Source: Paenibacillus senegalimassiliensis
GTDB lineage: Bacteria; Bacillota; Bacilli; Paenibacillales; Paenibacillaceae
Reading direction: 5' to 3'
NCBI RefSeq assembly: GCF_001486585.1
Contig: NZ_LN909046.1
Span: 1,736,001 to 1,800,000, forward strand
Length of the DNA: 64,000 nucleotides
Shown here: piece by piece, positions 26,585 through 34,533 of the stretch
Position numbering within the stretch: position 1 is the first letter of the stretch
Layout: every line of letters starts with the position of its first letter
Made by a program: the position numbers and the translations under genes
Notes under the pieces: model-generated
The model's database searches: none
Told to the model about the DNA's origin: nothing
Seen by the model: only the letters and a program-made list of their open reading frames with translations

Positions 26585-28339
26585 TTAAAGCGCTGGCTCG
26601 TCCTCAAAACGAATTGTGTCTCCGGCTTTGCCTTCCGTTTCGAACAGGATCACTTCATTTATACCTGTCTTCAACAAAGGTCCGGGAATATACAACCTTT
26701 GTTGCGGGCCGATCTCCCAATACCGCCCCAGATTAAAGCCGTTGATCCAGGCTACACCCTTGCCCCAGCCCGTAAAGTCCAGGAACGTATCGCCTGCTTC
26801 ATCCACTTCCAACTCGAAGCGGTAAAAGGCCGGGGTTCCGCTCACATACTCTTTGCTGAAATCAAGCAGCTCCAGATTATCCAAAGGCAATGCGTAATGC
26901 CGCCACCCGCTTTGGAAAGCGCCGTTGACGATAACCCCGCCCTTGATTCCTTTATGCTGCGTATTCATCTTGACAGAATAATTGATTCTGCCCATATTCT
27001 CGACCAGAACCATCAGTTCATTTTGCGGATTAGGCAGATCAAAGATCTCTCTATCCTCCATATGCTGGTCATATTTAGTGAACATCAGCTTATCGTTGAT
27101 AAATACCTGAGCCCGGTCATCACATTGAATCAAGCGGAAATCCTCGACGCGGCGTTGTTTCCCCAAATCTGTTTGATACAATACATATCCAGTAGATTGA
27201 TCCAGGGACTCCATTGTCAAGGGGTACGGAGATTCCACGACCTTCGCCAGCTTGTCTACAATAGAGAACAAAGATACCTTTTCTTTAACCGCCGACTCTC
27301 CGTACGCCTTCTTGCTAATCGTGGTGGAGAATTGCACGTCTGGAATCTCGGTATAACGGGCAATGACCTGCTTAAAGGCCTCATATTTCGGGGTGAAATC
27401 TCCCCATTCCGTCAGCAACGCATCATAATCGTAGGATGTTGTATCCGGCGACAGCTTGTCATAATAATTGGCACCGCTCGTAAAGCCGAAATTCGTTCCC
27501 CCATGGAACATGTAGATGTTAACGCTGCCTTCTTTCAGAATATCATCAAGTTCCGCAGCCGCACTCTCGGCCTCCCGAGTATGATGCTCCTTATCTCCCC
27601 AAGCATCAAACCACCCGATCCAGAATTCCATGACCATCAGCGGTCGGTCCTCACCATGGAACTGCTTCAGCTTCACAAAATGCTCTTTCACATCTGAACC
27701 GCAGTTAATGGTTGGCAGTGCCACATCTTGAACGGAACCGTTATCCAGCATGTCAAGCCATGGACCATCGGAAGTCACTAAGGGAACGGTCGCCCCATGT
27801 TTTCTCATCAAATCCACCAACGAATAAATATATTCCTTATCATTGGCGTAGCTACCGTATTCATTTTCCACCTGCATCATCACAATAGGGCCGCCCTTAT
27901 CGATTTGCAGATCGTTAAATTCCTCGAACAAACGCTTGTAATAGCGGTCGATCTTCTCCAGATAAGGCGCGTAGTTGAAGCGAAGCTTCATATCGCCATC
28001 CCGCAGCAACCAGAAAGGAAGACCTCCAAATTCCCACTCGGCACAAATATAAGGGGACGGTCTGAGAATAACATACAGGCCCAGCTTCTGAGCGGTCTGG
28101 ATAAACTTCCTGACATCATACATGCCCGAGAAGTTATATTCGCCCTCCCGTGGCTCGTGCATATTCCATGGAATATAAGTTTCTACCGTATTACAACCAA
28201 GTGCCTGGAGCTTCTCCAGACGGTCCTGCCAATACTCCGGGACAACACGGAAATAGTGAATGGCACCGGAAATAATCTTCATCGGCTTACCATTCAAGTA
28301 GAACTGATCTTCAATAGTAAATGAATGCTGCTTCGACAT
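26585..28339 (-). CDS. GH35 beta-galactosidase
   Basis: A 584-residue glycoside hydrolase family 35 enzyme. The N-terminal GKPMKIISGAIHYFRVVPEY is diagnostic, with the acid/base Glu160 in QVENEYGSYA and the nucleophile Glu238 in MVMEFWIGWFDAWG. A C-terminal jelly-roll (about 480-584, ending in GINEVILFETEG) follows. It releases terminal beta-galactose from oligosaccharides. There is no signal peptide, so it acts on imported substrate. Its stop codon abuts the MITE-like element. GAAGGGATCG precedes the ATG. Confidence 0.93.
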   Translation of the reverse strand: MSKQHSFTIEDQFYLNGKPMKIISGAIHYFRVVPEYWQDRLEKLQALGCNTVETYIPWNMHEPREGEYNFSGMYDVRKFIQTAQKLGLYVILRPSPYICAEWEFGGLPFWLLRDGDMKLRFNYAPYLEKIDRYYKRLFEEFNDLQIDKGGPIVMMQVENEYGSYANDKEYIYSLVDLMRKHGATVPLVTSDGPWLDMLDNGSVQDVALPTINCGSDVKEHFVKLKQFHGEDRPLMVMEFWIGWFDAWGDKEHHTREAESAAAELDDILKEGSVNIYMFHGGTNFGFTSGANYYDKLSPDTTSYDYDALLTEWGDFTPKYEAFKQVIARYTEIPDVQFSTTISKKAYGESAVKEKVSLFSIVDKLAKVVESPYPLTMESLDQSTGYVLYQTDLGKQRRVEDFRLIQCDDRAQVFINDKLMFTKYDQHMEDREIFDLPNPQNELMVLVENMGRINYSVKMNTQHKGIKGGVIVNGAFQSGWRHYALPLDNLELLDFSKEYVSGTPAFYRFELEVDEAGDTFLDFTGWGKGVAWINGFNLGRYWEIGPQQRLYIPGPLLKTGINEVILFETEGKAGDTIRFEDEPAL

Positions 28340-28442
28340 AGGCCACGATCCCTTCGAGGGTTACTAAAAATCCCTTATACTTTATCACATTTTTGGCCGG
28401 TGTGCCGTCCATTCTGTATACTATATTCAGATATTAGCAAAG

Positions 28443-28690
28443 GAGCCGATACGTTTTGTAGGAGACCTCTCGATTGAACAAATATTACATAACTTCACTG
28501 CCAAAGTGATTGCAGATTGTAAAACGGTGAATTATCTGATTAACAACACAAGCCCCTTGATAAGGGAATTGACCAATGCTCCTATGATGATTTATTACGC
28601 CCTGAGGTAGGTATGACAGCACCGTTTTATTTGTCCAAGCTGTTCCTTCCCCACTTTTGCCAAGGGGGGAATCTCGGGAGCTATTTAAAG
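28443..28690 (+). pseudogene. Fragment of a short-chain dehydrogenase
   Basis: Plus-strand translation gives FVGDLSIEQILHNFTAKVIA then YLINNTSPLIREL and a stop after YYALR. A frame change then resumes VGMTAPFYLSKLFLPHFCQG. DLS, YLINN and the T.P..L.KLFLPHF phrase are the middle of an SDR of the oxidoreductase class. Both ends are missing, and there is at least one frameshift. Confidence 0.65.
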
Positions 28691-28719
28691 ATGACAGACA
28701 ACTATCCTGGCGAATTGGG

Positions 28720-29179
28720 GTTAATCAATTCTCGGACTACAAAAAAGTAGAATTAAATCGGTTGGCACGCTTAATTAATGAGTATGCTCTGTCTGATGGT
28801 GTTTTAAACCAGAGTATTTCCAGACTAACCATCAATCGTTATGCCCAAACCGATACAAATTGGATAAAAGTTTTTTATTTGCCCTCTGTTTTATTCGTCG
28901 CTCAGGGAGTAAAAGACGTTCATGCTGGAGCAGAAAATATTTCAAGTTAGCGAGGCGTGCATGCTCATGTTTCCTGTTGCCCTACCCATGACTTTTTAAA
29001 TTACACAAGCCAGATCCTATGAACCGTTTCTCGGCATTGGATTAACACTTGATCCAAAAAAGATCGCCGAGTTTATTTTAATGCGGCTCCTTCGCAGCCC
29101 ATTTGGTGTACAGGTTGCCCAAATGGGTTTCCTAGATTCAAGCGTACAGCATATTTCAGTTTGCAGAAAATATGCCTAG
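28720..29179 (+). pseudogene. Decayed AraC-type regulator (AraC_N domain only)
   Basis: Translation shows ELNRLARLINEYALSDG, then FYLPSVLFVAQGVKDV, a one-base frameshift near 28920, MLEQKIFQVSEACMLM, FPVALPMTF, an in-frame stop at 28997-28999, then LGIGLTLDPKKIAEFIL and a final stop at 29177. This follows the order of the AraC_N ligand domain (SLCLVAQG, PVALP, LDP.KIAE). The DNA-binding C-terminus is lost. Confidence 0.7.
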
Positions 29180-29208
29180 CAGGGATTAAATGAGGATTTA
29201 CAACATTG

Positions 29209-29252
29209 ACGCTTCCATTGGAATAGTGCCATGACTATTCCAATGGAAGCGT
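29209..29252 (-). terminator. 19-bp perfect stem terminator of TetR gene
   Basis: ACGCTTCCATTGGAATAGT and its exact complement flank a 6-nt loop, three bases after the stop codon of the leftward TetR gene. Confidence 0.8.
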
Positions 29253-29254
29253 AT

Positions 29255-29812
29255 TTAGTTAAGAAGGAGTTTAATTAAACTGGATAAAATCTCCTCTTGA
29301 GATAAACCTTTATGAAGACGTTCGAAAGCATAAATGTCGCTTTTAAGCATGGCAGTTAACATTTCGGCCGTAAAAGTTAATTCTTTATCCGAAAACATTG
29401 GCTTCAGTGGCTTAAGAACTCTCGTTAGTAGCATTACTAGTTGGGAGTATAGCTCACTTTGGTAAAATACTTGTCCTTGTTTCCAATTGCTCTCTACTGA
29501 TTCCAGCAATCCCATATTATTTTCCCGAAATACGAGATACTCACTCAAAATATAATGCAAAGCAACTTCTGGATTTCCCTGGTAACAGCCCAAGTATTCT
29601 GAAGCTGTATCGATAAAATGTTGCAAATTTCCATAGACTAAATCCATACACAAAGCACTCTTATTAGGATAATGACGATATAAGGTGCCCATTCCTATTT
29701 GGGCAGCCGAGGCTATTTCTCGCATTCCAATCTTGTCCATATCTTGCTGCTGGATAAGAGACTCTACACTGCTAAGAATCTTTTGCCGATTTAATTCAGC
29801 ATCTTTTCTCAA
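29255..29812 (-). CDS. TetR-family transcriptional regulator
   Basis: A 185-residue TetR protein. The N-terminal HTH is residues about 10-55 (MREIASAAQIGMGTLYRHYP with the family-typical TLYRHYPNK). The ligand domain fills the rest. It is divergent from the TauE-type exporter, and the promoter between them contains a palindrome, so it probably represses that exporter. The inducer is unknown. Confidence 0.92.
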   Translation of the reverse strand: MRKDAELNRQKILSSVESLIQQQDMDKIGMREIASAAQIGMGTLYRHYPNKSALCMDLVYGNLQHFIDTASEYLGCYQGNPEVALHYILSEYLVFRENNMGLLESVESNWKQGQVFYQSELYSQLVMLLTRVLKPLKPMFSDKELTFTAEMLTAMLKSDIYAFERLHKGLSQEEILSSLIKLLLN

Positions 29813-29862
29813 CTTTTAGCCTCCCAATTATTTTTATCTATCATATCACTCCTTTTCTCTCG

Positions 29863-29892
29863 TTGACAAACGGAACAAGTTCCATTTAGAAT
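29863..29892 (+). promoter_or_regulatory. Promoter with embedded TetR-type operator
   Basis: TTGACA and TAGAAT are 18 bp apart. The spacer contains the palindrome GGAACAAGTTCC at 29872-29883. A repressor bound there would block polymerase, and the site lies between the divergent TetR and exporter genes. Confidence 0.65.
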
Positions 29893-29943
29893 ATGATGAG
29901 TCTAAACAACTACTCACATAATTAAAAGGGAAGAAGTGTTAAT

Positions 29944-30681
29944 ATGATTACGTTACTATATGGGTTTTTAATTGGAATTTTTGTAACGTTGATTGGTGGT
30001 GGCGGCGCATCACTTTACTTAGGTGTGTTGACAAGCCAGTTGGGCCTTCCGGTTTCAATTGCTGCTCCGACATCTTTATTTATCGCCCTCCCTGCGTTGT
30101 TCTCCGGTTTTTTGACGCAAATACGGGTACGTAATGTTCGTTTTTCTATAGGAAATAAGTTAATTATTTCAGCTATACCCGGCATTCTTATTGGGACATT
30201 TACTTCAAAGTATATTTCTTTGACTATTTATAATTGGATTGTAGGCTTGATATTAATTGTAATGGGGTGTGTTGTGCTCAAAAAGCACTTTTGGAAGAAA
30301 CAGAATACGAAAAATCCTGAAGAACGTCCATTGCAGTCTATACTTCTTGGATTGCTGAGTGGACTAATGGTAGGAATTGGAGGTCTCAGTGGAGGGGCTA
30401 CGACAGTCGGAGGATTAACGATCCTTGGGCTTTCTTCGCTCCAAGCCGCAGGAACTAGTACCTATGTTCTGTGGGTAATGTCCCTAATTGGTTTTATTAG
30501 TCATCTTTTCACTAGTCAAATAGCCTGGTCTGCAGGCATTTATTTAATGATTGGGGCAGTTATAGGATCAGTTTTAACTCCTCTGGTGCTACGGAAATTC
30601 AATTATAAAAAACTCAACAAAGTGCTCACACCCTTTATGGGGATTATTATTATTTATTTTGGAATTAAAATGTTTTTTTAA
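29944..30681 (+). CDS. TauE/SafE-family membrane exporter
   Basis: A 245-residue integral membrane protein with about eight hydrophobic helices in two related halves. Each half carries a glycine-rich segment, LIGGGGASLYLGVL near residue 18 and GIGGLSGGATTVGGL near residue 147, the hallmark of the TauE/SafE permease family, which moves sulfite or organosulfonates. The real substrate here is not determinable. AAGGGAAGAAG precedes the ATG. The gene is divergent from the TetR regulator and followed by a strong hairpin. Confidence 0.9.
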   Translation: MITLLYGFLIGIFVTLIGGGGASLYLGVLTSQLGLPVSIAAPTSLFIALPALFSGFLTQIRVRNVRFSIGNKLIISAIPGILIGTFTSKYISLTIYNWIVGLILIVMGCVVLKKHFWKKQNTKNPEERPLQSILLGLLSGLMVGIGGLSGGATTVGGLTILGLSSLQAAGTSTYVLWVMSLIGFISHLFTSQIAWSAGIYLMIGAVIGSVLTPLVLRKFNYKKLNKVLTPFMGIIIIYFGIKMFF

Positions 30682-30822
30682 TTTCAACTATGCTTTAAGC
30701 TTCCGTTTTTAATACCTATCCTTATAAGCTAGCCGCACATATGCCTATATCTAGTAGGAGTGCACCACCATCGCCCGAGCAGAGGTGAAGCTTCATCCTG
30801 TGGGCACTACTACAATATGGAG

Positions 30823-30863
30823 CAACGCCTCTCAATCCATCCTAATGGATTTGAGAGGCGTTG
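30823..30863. terminator. Terminator between TauE-type gene and SDR remnant
   Basis: CAACGCCTCTCAATCCAT pairs with ATGGATTTGAGAGGCGTTG, an 18-bp stem with one bulge and a 4-nt loop. It lies between convergent units and could serve both. Confidence 0.7.
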
Positions 30864-30884
30864 CCTGCTTATTCTTTGAGGGAA

Positions 30885-31150
30885 TTATATAATAGAAGAT
30901 TCAGGTAAACTCTGTCCTCCATCGATGATAATCGTTTGTCCCGTGATGAACCCAGCTTCCTTTGAGGCAAGGAATGCAGCAGCATGCCCCATTTCCTCAG
31001 GAGTTCCGAACCGTTTTAAGGGGATTGCCGGAAGCATAGCTTTAATGTACTCAGGTGATGCTTAAATCTGTTCAGTCATTGTATTACCAGGCATAATTGC
31101 ATTGATTGTGATACCTAATGGTGCTAACTCATCTTTGTTAATCAGAACAG
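30885..31150 (-). pseudogene. C-terminal fragment of a short-chain dehydrogenase
   Basis: The minus-strand translation reads KDELAPLGITINAIMPGNTM, a stop after TEQI, then PLKRFGTPEEMGHAAAFLAS and GFITGQTIIIDGGQSLP to a normal stop at 30885. These are the classical SDR C-terminal blocks (INAI.PG, GTPEE, TGQ...DGG). The catalytic and cofactor halves are gone, and one in-frame TAA interrupts the rest. Confidence 0.8.
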
Positions 31151-31211
31151 CATTATACAGGGTATGGAATCACTGCCGCGGAGTATGAACAGTGCATTAC
31201 ACCCACGAAGC

Positions 31212-31250
31212 AAAAAGCCCCTAAACCGTCACAAGGACCATTCAAGAGCT
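31212..31250 (-). terminator. Terminator of tRNA-Leu copy 2
   Basis: AGCTCTTGAA and TTTAGGGGCT (minus strand) pair with several G-U pairs, followed by TTTTTGC. It is homologous to the terminator of copy 1. Confidence 0.75.
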
Positions 31251-31269
31251 TTCTTTCATTAAATAGGAA

Positions 31270-31353
<84 letters not shown>

Positions 31354-31387
31354 ATATTTCATACCGCAAAATGCGGCAACGAAATAT

Positions 31388-31416
31388 ATAATATCATAGG
31401 ATATAATCTCGGTCAA
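31388..31416 (-). promoter_or_regulatory. Promoter of tRNA-Leu copy 2
   Basis: On the minus strand TTGACC and TATTAT are 17 bp apart. The 3' side carries the same CGTTGCCGC segment as copy 1. Confidence 0.8.
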
Positions 31417-31445
31417 TCTTTATTATAACGGCACTACTACAATCG

Positions 31446-31988
31446 CTATAACACGTACTTCCACGGCACATGATCACATAACCAGACCCCGTTAGCAGAA
31501 CGATAGAAGAGATGACCGTCCCCATGCATTGCTGCGGCATTCACCGTCAGAATGGTCGGCTTGCCATGCCGACTCCCCACCTTGCGAGCGGTCTCGATTT
31601 CTTCGGATAGGTGTACATGCTGACGAGTCCCTTTGCGGATTCCCTCGGCTCGGATGCTCTCAACAAAACGCTCAGCCGTTCCATGATAGAGCAGATCCGG
31701 GGGTACTTGCTGCTCCAAGCCTACATCGACGGCCACGGAATGACCCTGATTGGCTCGAATTTTCGTCCCGTCCTCATTGAAGCTGTATCGCTGCTTATTA
31801 TTTTCCCGTACAATCCGCTCCAGCACCTCGCGGTCAATGGGCCAACCCGCCCGTTTCACTCCAGATATTAACTGCGCCACATCCACGTAGCCTTGCTCAT
31901 CCAGCTTAATCCCTGCCGCTTTAGGGTCATGACGCAGCACCAGGCTTAGAAACCTTCCCAGCTTCACGTCGCTTTTACTTTGTTGCAT
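31446..31988 (-). CDS. kptA: RNA 2'-phosphotransferase KptA/Tpt1
   Basis: Removes a 2'-phosphate from RNA by transferring ADP-ribose from NAD, releasing ADP-ribose 1'',2''-cyclic phosphate. The protein is 180 residues, normal for the family. The LSLVLRHDP motif gives the catalytic Arg19-His20 pair, NNKQRYSF gives the second Arg (about 67), and PDLLYHGTAERF, TRQHVHLSEE and HGKPTILTVNA are the conserved NAD-site blocks. ATG 31988 has a perfect AAGGAGG; the longer frame does not. Bacteria lack the eukaryotic splicing step that makes the substrate, so the native role is unclear. It is last of four NAD/ADP-ribose genes, 80 bp after the PARG-like gene. Confidence 0.95.
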   Translation of the reverse strand: MQQSKSDVKLGRFLSLVLRHDPKAAGIKLDEQGYVDVAQLISGVKRAGWPIDREVLERIVRENNKQRYSFNEDGTKIRANQGHSVAVDVGLEQQVPPDLLYHGTAERFVESIRAEGIRKGTRQHVHLSEEIETARKVGSRHGKPTILTVNAAAMHGDGHLFYRSANGVWLCDHVPWKYVL

Positions 31989-32068
31989 TTGTATTTCCTC
32001 CTTACAACGAGCAAACGACAATTTCAATGTCCGTCTGCCCGAATATTTCTTGAATGATTTGTTTCACT

Positions 32069-32905
32069 TTATCCTGCTGCAAATACCTCTTCAAACGCCG
32101 AGATACAAGCAGCCTGCTTCGATCGGTCCAGTACGGCATAGACAATTTCATCAAAATAATTCCCGAATCCCTCAGTCCCGAGCAGTTCCTTCCACCACAC
32201 GGCAACCCGAAGCGAGTCATTGCGGAACACGCCACAGCCATAGGCTCCGAGTACCAGCACGCGATGTCCTTCACGGGCGAATAGGGACAAGGCCAAACGC
32301 ATTCGCTCCTTCATCACCTTGGCGGCTTCCTCGGGATCCTCCCCTTGCCGCAGTACCTGTCCGTAGTTCACCGCCGGCAAAGTAATCACCGAAGCGGTTA
32401 CCGGTTCGGCTAACAATTCGAAGTGTTCATCGCGAAAGAATACGACCTCCGGGGAATAGATAGCATGATGGGTGTACATCATCGATTTGTTGGCCCGATT
32501 GGCCTTGTAATAGGTTGGGTGGCGGAGCAGGCTGCCATACAATCCGCTGGAAGCAGCTAGGCTCTCCTCCTGTGCCATAGCTCCGTTCAGGAAGCCTCCT
32601 CCGGGATTCTTCGCACTTGCAAAATTAAGCACACCCACCCGCTGCCCCCCGGCTTGATGAAGCTCCAGAATGGCCTGCACGGTAGCAATATTAGCTACCC
32701 GTTGCCGTGGCTTGGAACCCTCCCCTGCTACAGTCGCCTCTCGGTAAGTTTCAAGCAAGGCTTCCGCTTCAGCAGGAGTTACCAGAATGCTGCCCTGCTC
32801 CGAATTCCGCTGAGCTTCCTCAATATCAACCTGTTTCCCTGCATATTCATAGAACCCTTGCTCCATGATTTGCACCGTATGTTTAGCAATTTCTTTACGT
32901 TCCAT
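32069..32905 (-). CDS. TIGR02452/PARG-like ADP-ribose glycohydrolase
   Basis: A 278-residue macro-fold protein of the TIGR02452 (microbial PARG-like) family. The diagnostic GGGFLNGAMAQEE matches the PARG catalytic signature GGG-X7-QEE, inside FASAKNPGGGFLNGAMAQEE. VLGAYGCGVFRND near residue 215 is the second ligand loop. The family hydrolyses ADP-ribose-protein or ADP-ribose-nucleic-acid bonds. ATG 32905 is chosen with AAGGGAGAG upstream. It follows the NADAR gene by 16 bp. Cytosolic. Confidence 0.92.
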   Translation of the reverse strand: MERKEIAKHTVQIMEQGFYEYAGKQVDIEEAQRNSEQGSILVTPAEAEALLETYREATVAGEGSKPRQRVANIATVQAILELHQAGGQRVGVLNFASAKNPGGGFLNGAMAQEESLAASSGLYGSLLRHPTYYKANRANKSMMYTHHAIYSPEVVFFRDEHFELLAEPVTASVITLPAVNYGQVLRQGEDPEEAAKVMKERMRLALSLFAREGHRVLVLGAYGCGVFRNDSLRVAVWWKELLGTEGFGNYFDEIVYAVLDRSKQAACISAFEEVFAAG

Positions 32906-32921
32906 AAAATTACACTCTCCC

Positions 32922-33473
32922 TTATGACTCCAGCAAGCGGTCACGAACCTCCGTCAGGGCAAATCCCAGCAGGTTCTTCCCCCGCCATTTCATCGGATTT
33001 TCGGCATCCGGATTGGATTTGCCCATACCAATGCCCCACACGCGGTCTCGTGGGCTTGCTTCTACTAAAATTCGATTTTTTGTGGTTTTCATAAAATCCC
33101 AAAGTGCAGCATTCTGCGAGAACTTAGCTAGGTTCCCTCGCTTCACAATGTCATAACACTGCTCGGACCACACCTGTTGGTCGAAATTCCCTACAGCACG
33201 ACCGAACGCCTTCATTTCCTTCGGATGGCTCGACTTCATAATCGCCTCCAGCATGTCCCCATCGCCAAACAAACGTGCCTTCTCAGCCATCATATATTGC
33301 TCTGTACAAGAGTAGACGATGCCCTCGACTTCGAAGGAGCACATCCACCATTGGCTGAAGCAGCTTTGATTCACTCCCCCACCTGCTGGTGGAGTATGTC
33401 CCCAGAAGAACAGGAATTTGAATTTCTCCCCGGCCTGATAGGCCTTATGTAATTGCTCCAGGTTATAAATCAT
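32922..33473 (-). CDS. NADAR domain protein (YbiA-like)
   Basis: A 183-residue NADAR-fold protein. The family blocks are present in order: FKFLFFWGH, CFSQWWMCSFEVEGIVYSC, TEQYMMAEKARLFGD, MKAFGRAVGNFDQQVW, NLAKFSQNAALWDFM and VEASPRDRVWGIGMG. NADAR enzymes cleave N-glycosidic bonds; characterised members act on riboflavin-pathway intermediates or remove ADP-ribose from guanine. ATG 33473 overlaps the Nudix stop by four bases, so the two are coupled. A TTG six codons upstream is a weaker start. Confidence 0.92.
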   Translation of the reverse strand: MIYNLEQLHKAYQAGEKFKFLFFWGHTPPAGGGVNQSCFSQWWMCSFEVEGIVYSCTEQYMMAEKARLFGDGDMLEAIMKSSHPKEMKAFGRAVGNFDQQVWSEQCYDIVKRGNLAKFSQNAALWDFMKTTKNRILVEASPRDRVWGIGMGKSNPDAENPMKWRGKNLLGFALTEVRDRLLES

Positions 33474-34366
33474 CTCAACATTTCCTCCCAATTCCTGCGA
33501 TACAGACGTGATGGTCGGTGGCCAGCATGCTCGGTATAATGGTCTGTCTCTTCTACAAGATGAGCTACCTTGCGGCGGAAGGCCGCCTTAAGCAATTCCT
33601 TGCCAAGAATAATCTCATAGACCTGCTGCAACGCCGTCAATGTGAATAGCTGTGGCATCAAATGCAGAGCAATGCCCGTATACTCTACCTTGCCCCGTAG
33701 CCGTTCCACCGCAGTGCTGATAATTTTGGCATGATCGAAGGCCAGACCCTCGTTGGACAAAATAACAACTTCCATTTTGGTTGCCGATGCCGTGAACGTC
33801 ACTCTTCGCTCGACCACGGCTGTCAGAGATTCGTGCTCGGAGGTCAGCTTCAATTCATATTGCCAGGAGCGGATGACCGCCTCTTCCTGATGCTCCTTCT
33901 GCTCCTTCAGCAATTGATAGGTGAGCGTGAACCATGCCGCGCGGTCCGCATCATCCCCGGCTTCCAGCACCACCTGACTACCATCGATGAGCGCCATATA
34001 AGCACAACTCATGACCCATGTCCGCGGATCACGTCCCGGCTCGCTGAAGGTATATAGCTGCTCCAGATACACATCATCGACGCCGCTCTCCTCCCGTAGC
34101 TCCCGGGCAGCCGCTTGCTCCGTCGTCTCATGCGGTCGAACGAACCCTCCCGGCAAAGCCCATTTGCCAAGGAACGGGTGGCCCCCACGCTGAATTAGCA
34201 GTACCCGAAGCGTCTTCTCTGGAAGCTTGCGATAATTGTCCCGTTCGTCATCCAGCACCGTGAAGATAACCATATCCGTAGCTACGGAGGGCCGCTCATA
34301 GTCACCCGCATCATACTGCTGCAAGAACTGCTCTTCGGTCAGGCCGTCACGATCGCGTAAAGTCAT
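33470..34366 (-). CDS. Nudix hydrolase with C-terminal winged helix, NrtR-like
   Basis: A 298-residue protein. The Nudix domain (about 28-175) has an intact box GFVRPHETTEQAAARELREE followed by SGV, so hydrolysis of ADP-ribose-type substrates is plausible. The C-terminal region (about 215-298: RLRGKVEYTGIALHLMP, FTLTALQQVYEIILGKELLK, AAFRRKVAH) is the winged helix of NrtR, the ADP-ribose-responsive repressor of NAD genes. In many NrtR proteins the Nudix box is degenerate; here it is not. First gene of the operon, with palindromes between its -10 and its start, so autoregulation is likely. Confidence 0.9.
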   Translation of the reverse strand: MTLRDRDGLTEEQFLQQYDAGDYERPSVATDMVIFTVLDDERDNYRKLPEKTLRVLLIQRGGHPFLGKWALPGGFVRPHETTEQAAARELREESGVDDVYLEQLYTFSEPGRDPRTWVMSCAYMALIDGSQVVLEAGDDADRAAWFTLTYQLLKEQKEHQEEAVIRSWQYELKLTSEHESLTAVVERRVTFTASATKMEVVILSNEGLAFDHAKIISTAVERLRGKVEYTGIALHLMPQLFTLTALQQVYEIILGKELLKAAFRRKVAHLVEETDHYTEHAGHRPSRLYRRNWEEMLR

Positions 34367-34385
34367 AAGCTCACCGCTTCTTTCT

Positions 34386-34419
34386 TAGTATTATATTGAT
34401 ACTATCTATTAGTTACTAA
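34386..34419 (-). promoter_or_regulatory. Two palindromes downstream of the Nudix operon -10
   Basis: TTAGTTACTAA (34409-34419) is a perfect 11-bp palindrome. The 19-mer at 34386-34404 has TAGTAT-N7-ATACTA arms. They share TAGT/ACTA half-sites and cover the likely transcription start, the right place for a repressor such as the NrtR-like protein itself. Confidence 0.6.
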
Positions 34420-34420
34420 C

Positions 34421-34449
34421 AAAATAAACCTTTTTATTCGCTTTGTCAA
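34421..34449 (-). promoter_or_regulatory. SigA-type promoter of the NAD/ADP-ribose operon
   Basis: On the minus strand TTGACA and TATTTT are 17 bp apart. Four co-directional genes follow with no internal terminator seen. Confidence 0.75.
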
Positions 34450-34471
34450 CTCATAAATCCCAATTCAAAAA

Positions 34472-34494
34472 GCCCCCACCTAATGGTGGGAGCC
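34472..34494 (-). terminator. Terminator of the NAD(P)-binding protein gene
   Basis: On the minus strand GGCTCCCACC pairs with GGTGGGGGC around ATTA, followed by TTTTTG. It lies 40 bp after the stop and just upstream of the Nudix operon promoter. Confidence 0.85.
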
Positions 34495-34533
34495 CTCAAA
34501 TAATTCTCTATGGGCCTTACTATTACCTGAATG

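Noticed and set aside
26573..27697. 374-residue antisense frame in GH35
   Set aside because: Lies wholly within GH35 coding sequence and lacks a ribosome site or plausible composition.
32002..32274. Same-strand overlapping frame ending after the PARG-like gene
   Set aside because: Its last 25 residues look protein-like but most of it overlaps the PARG-like gene out of frame. No ribosome site was found.
31446..34449. DarT-type toxin partner within the ADP-ribose operon
   Set aside because: None of the frames shows an ADP-ribosyltransferase fold; only reversal and processing enzymes are present.
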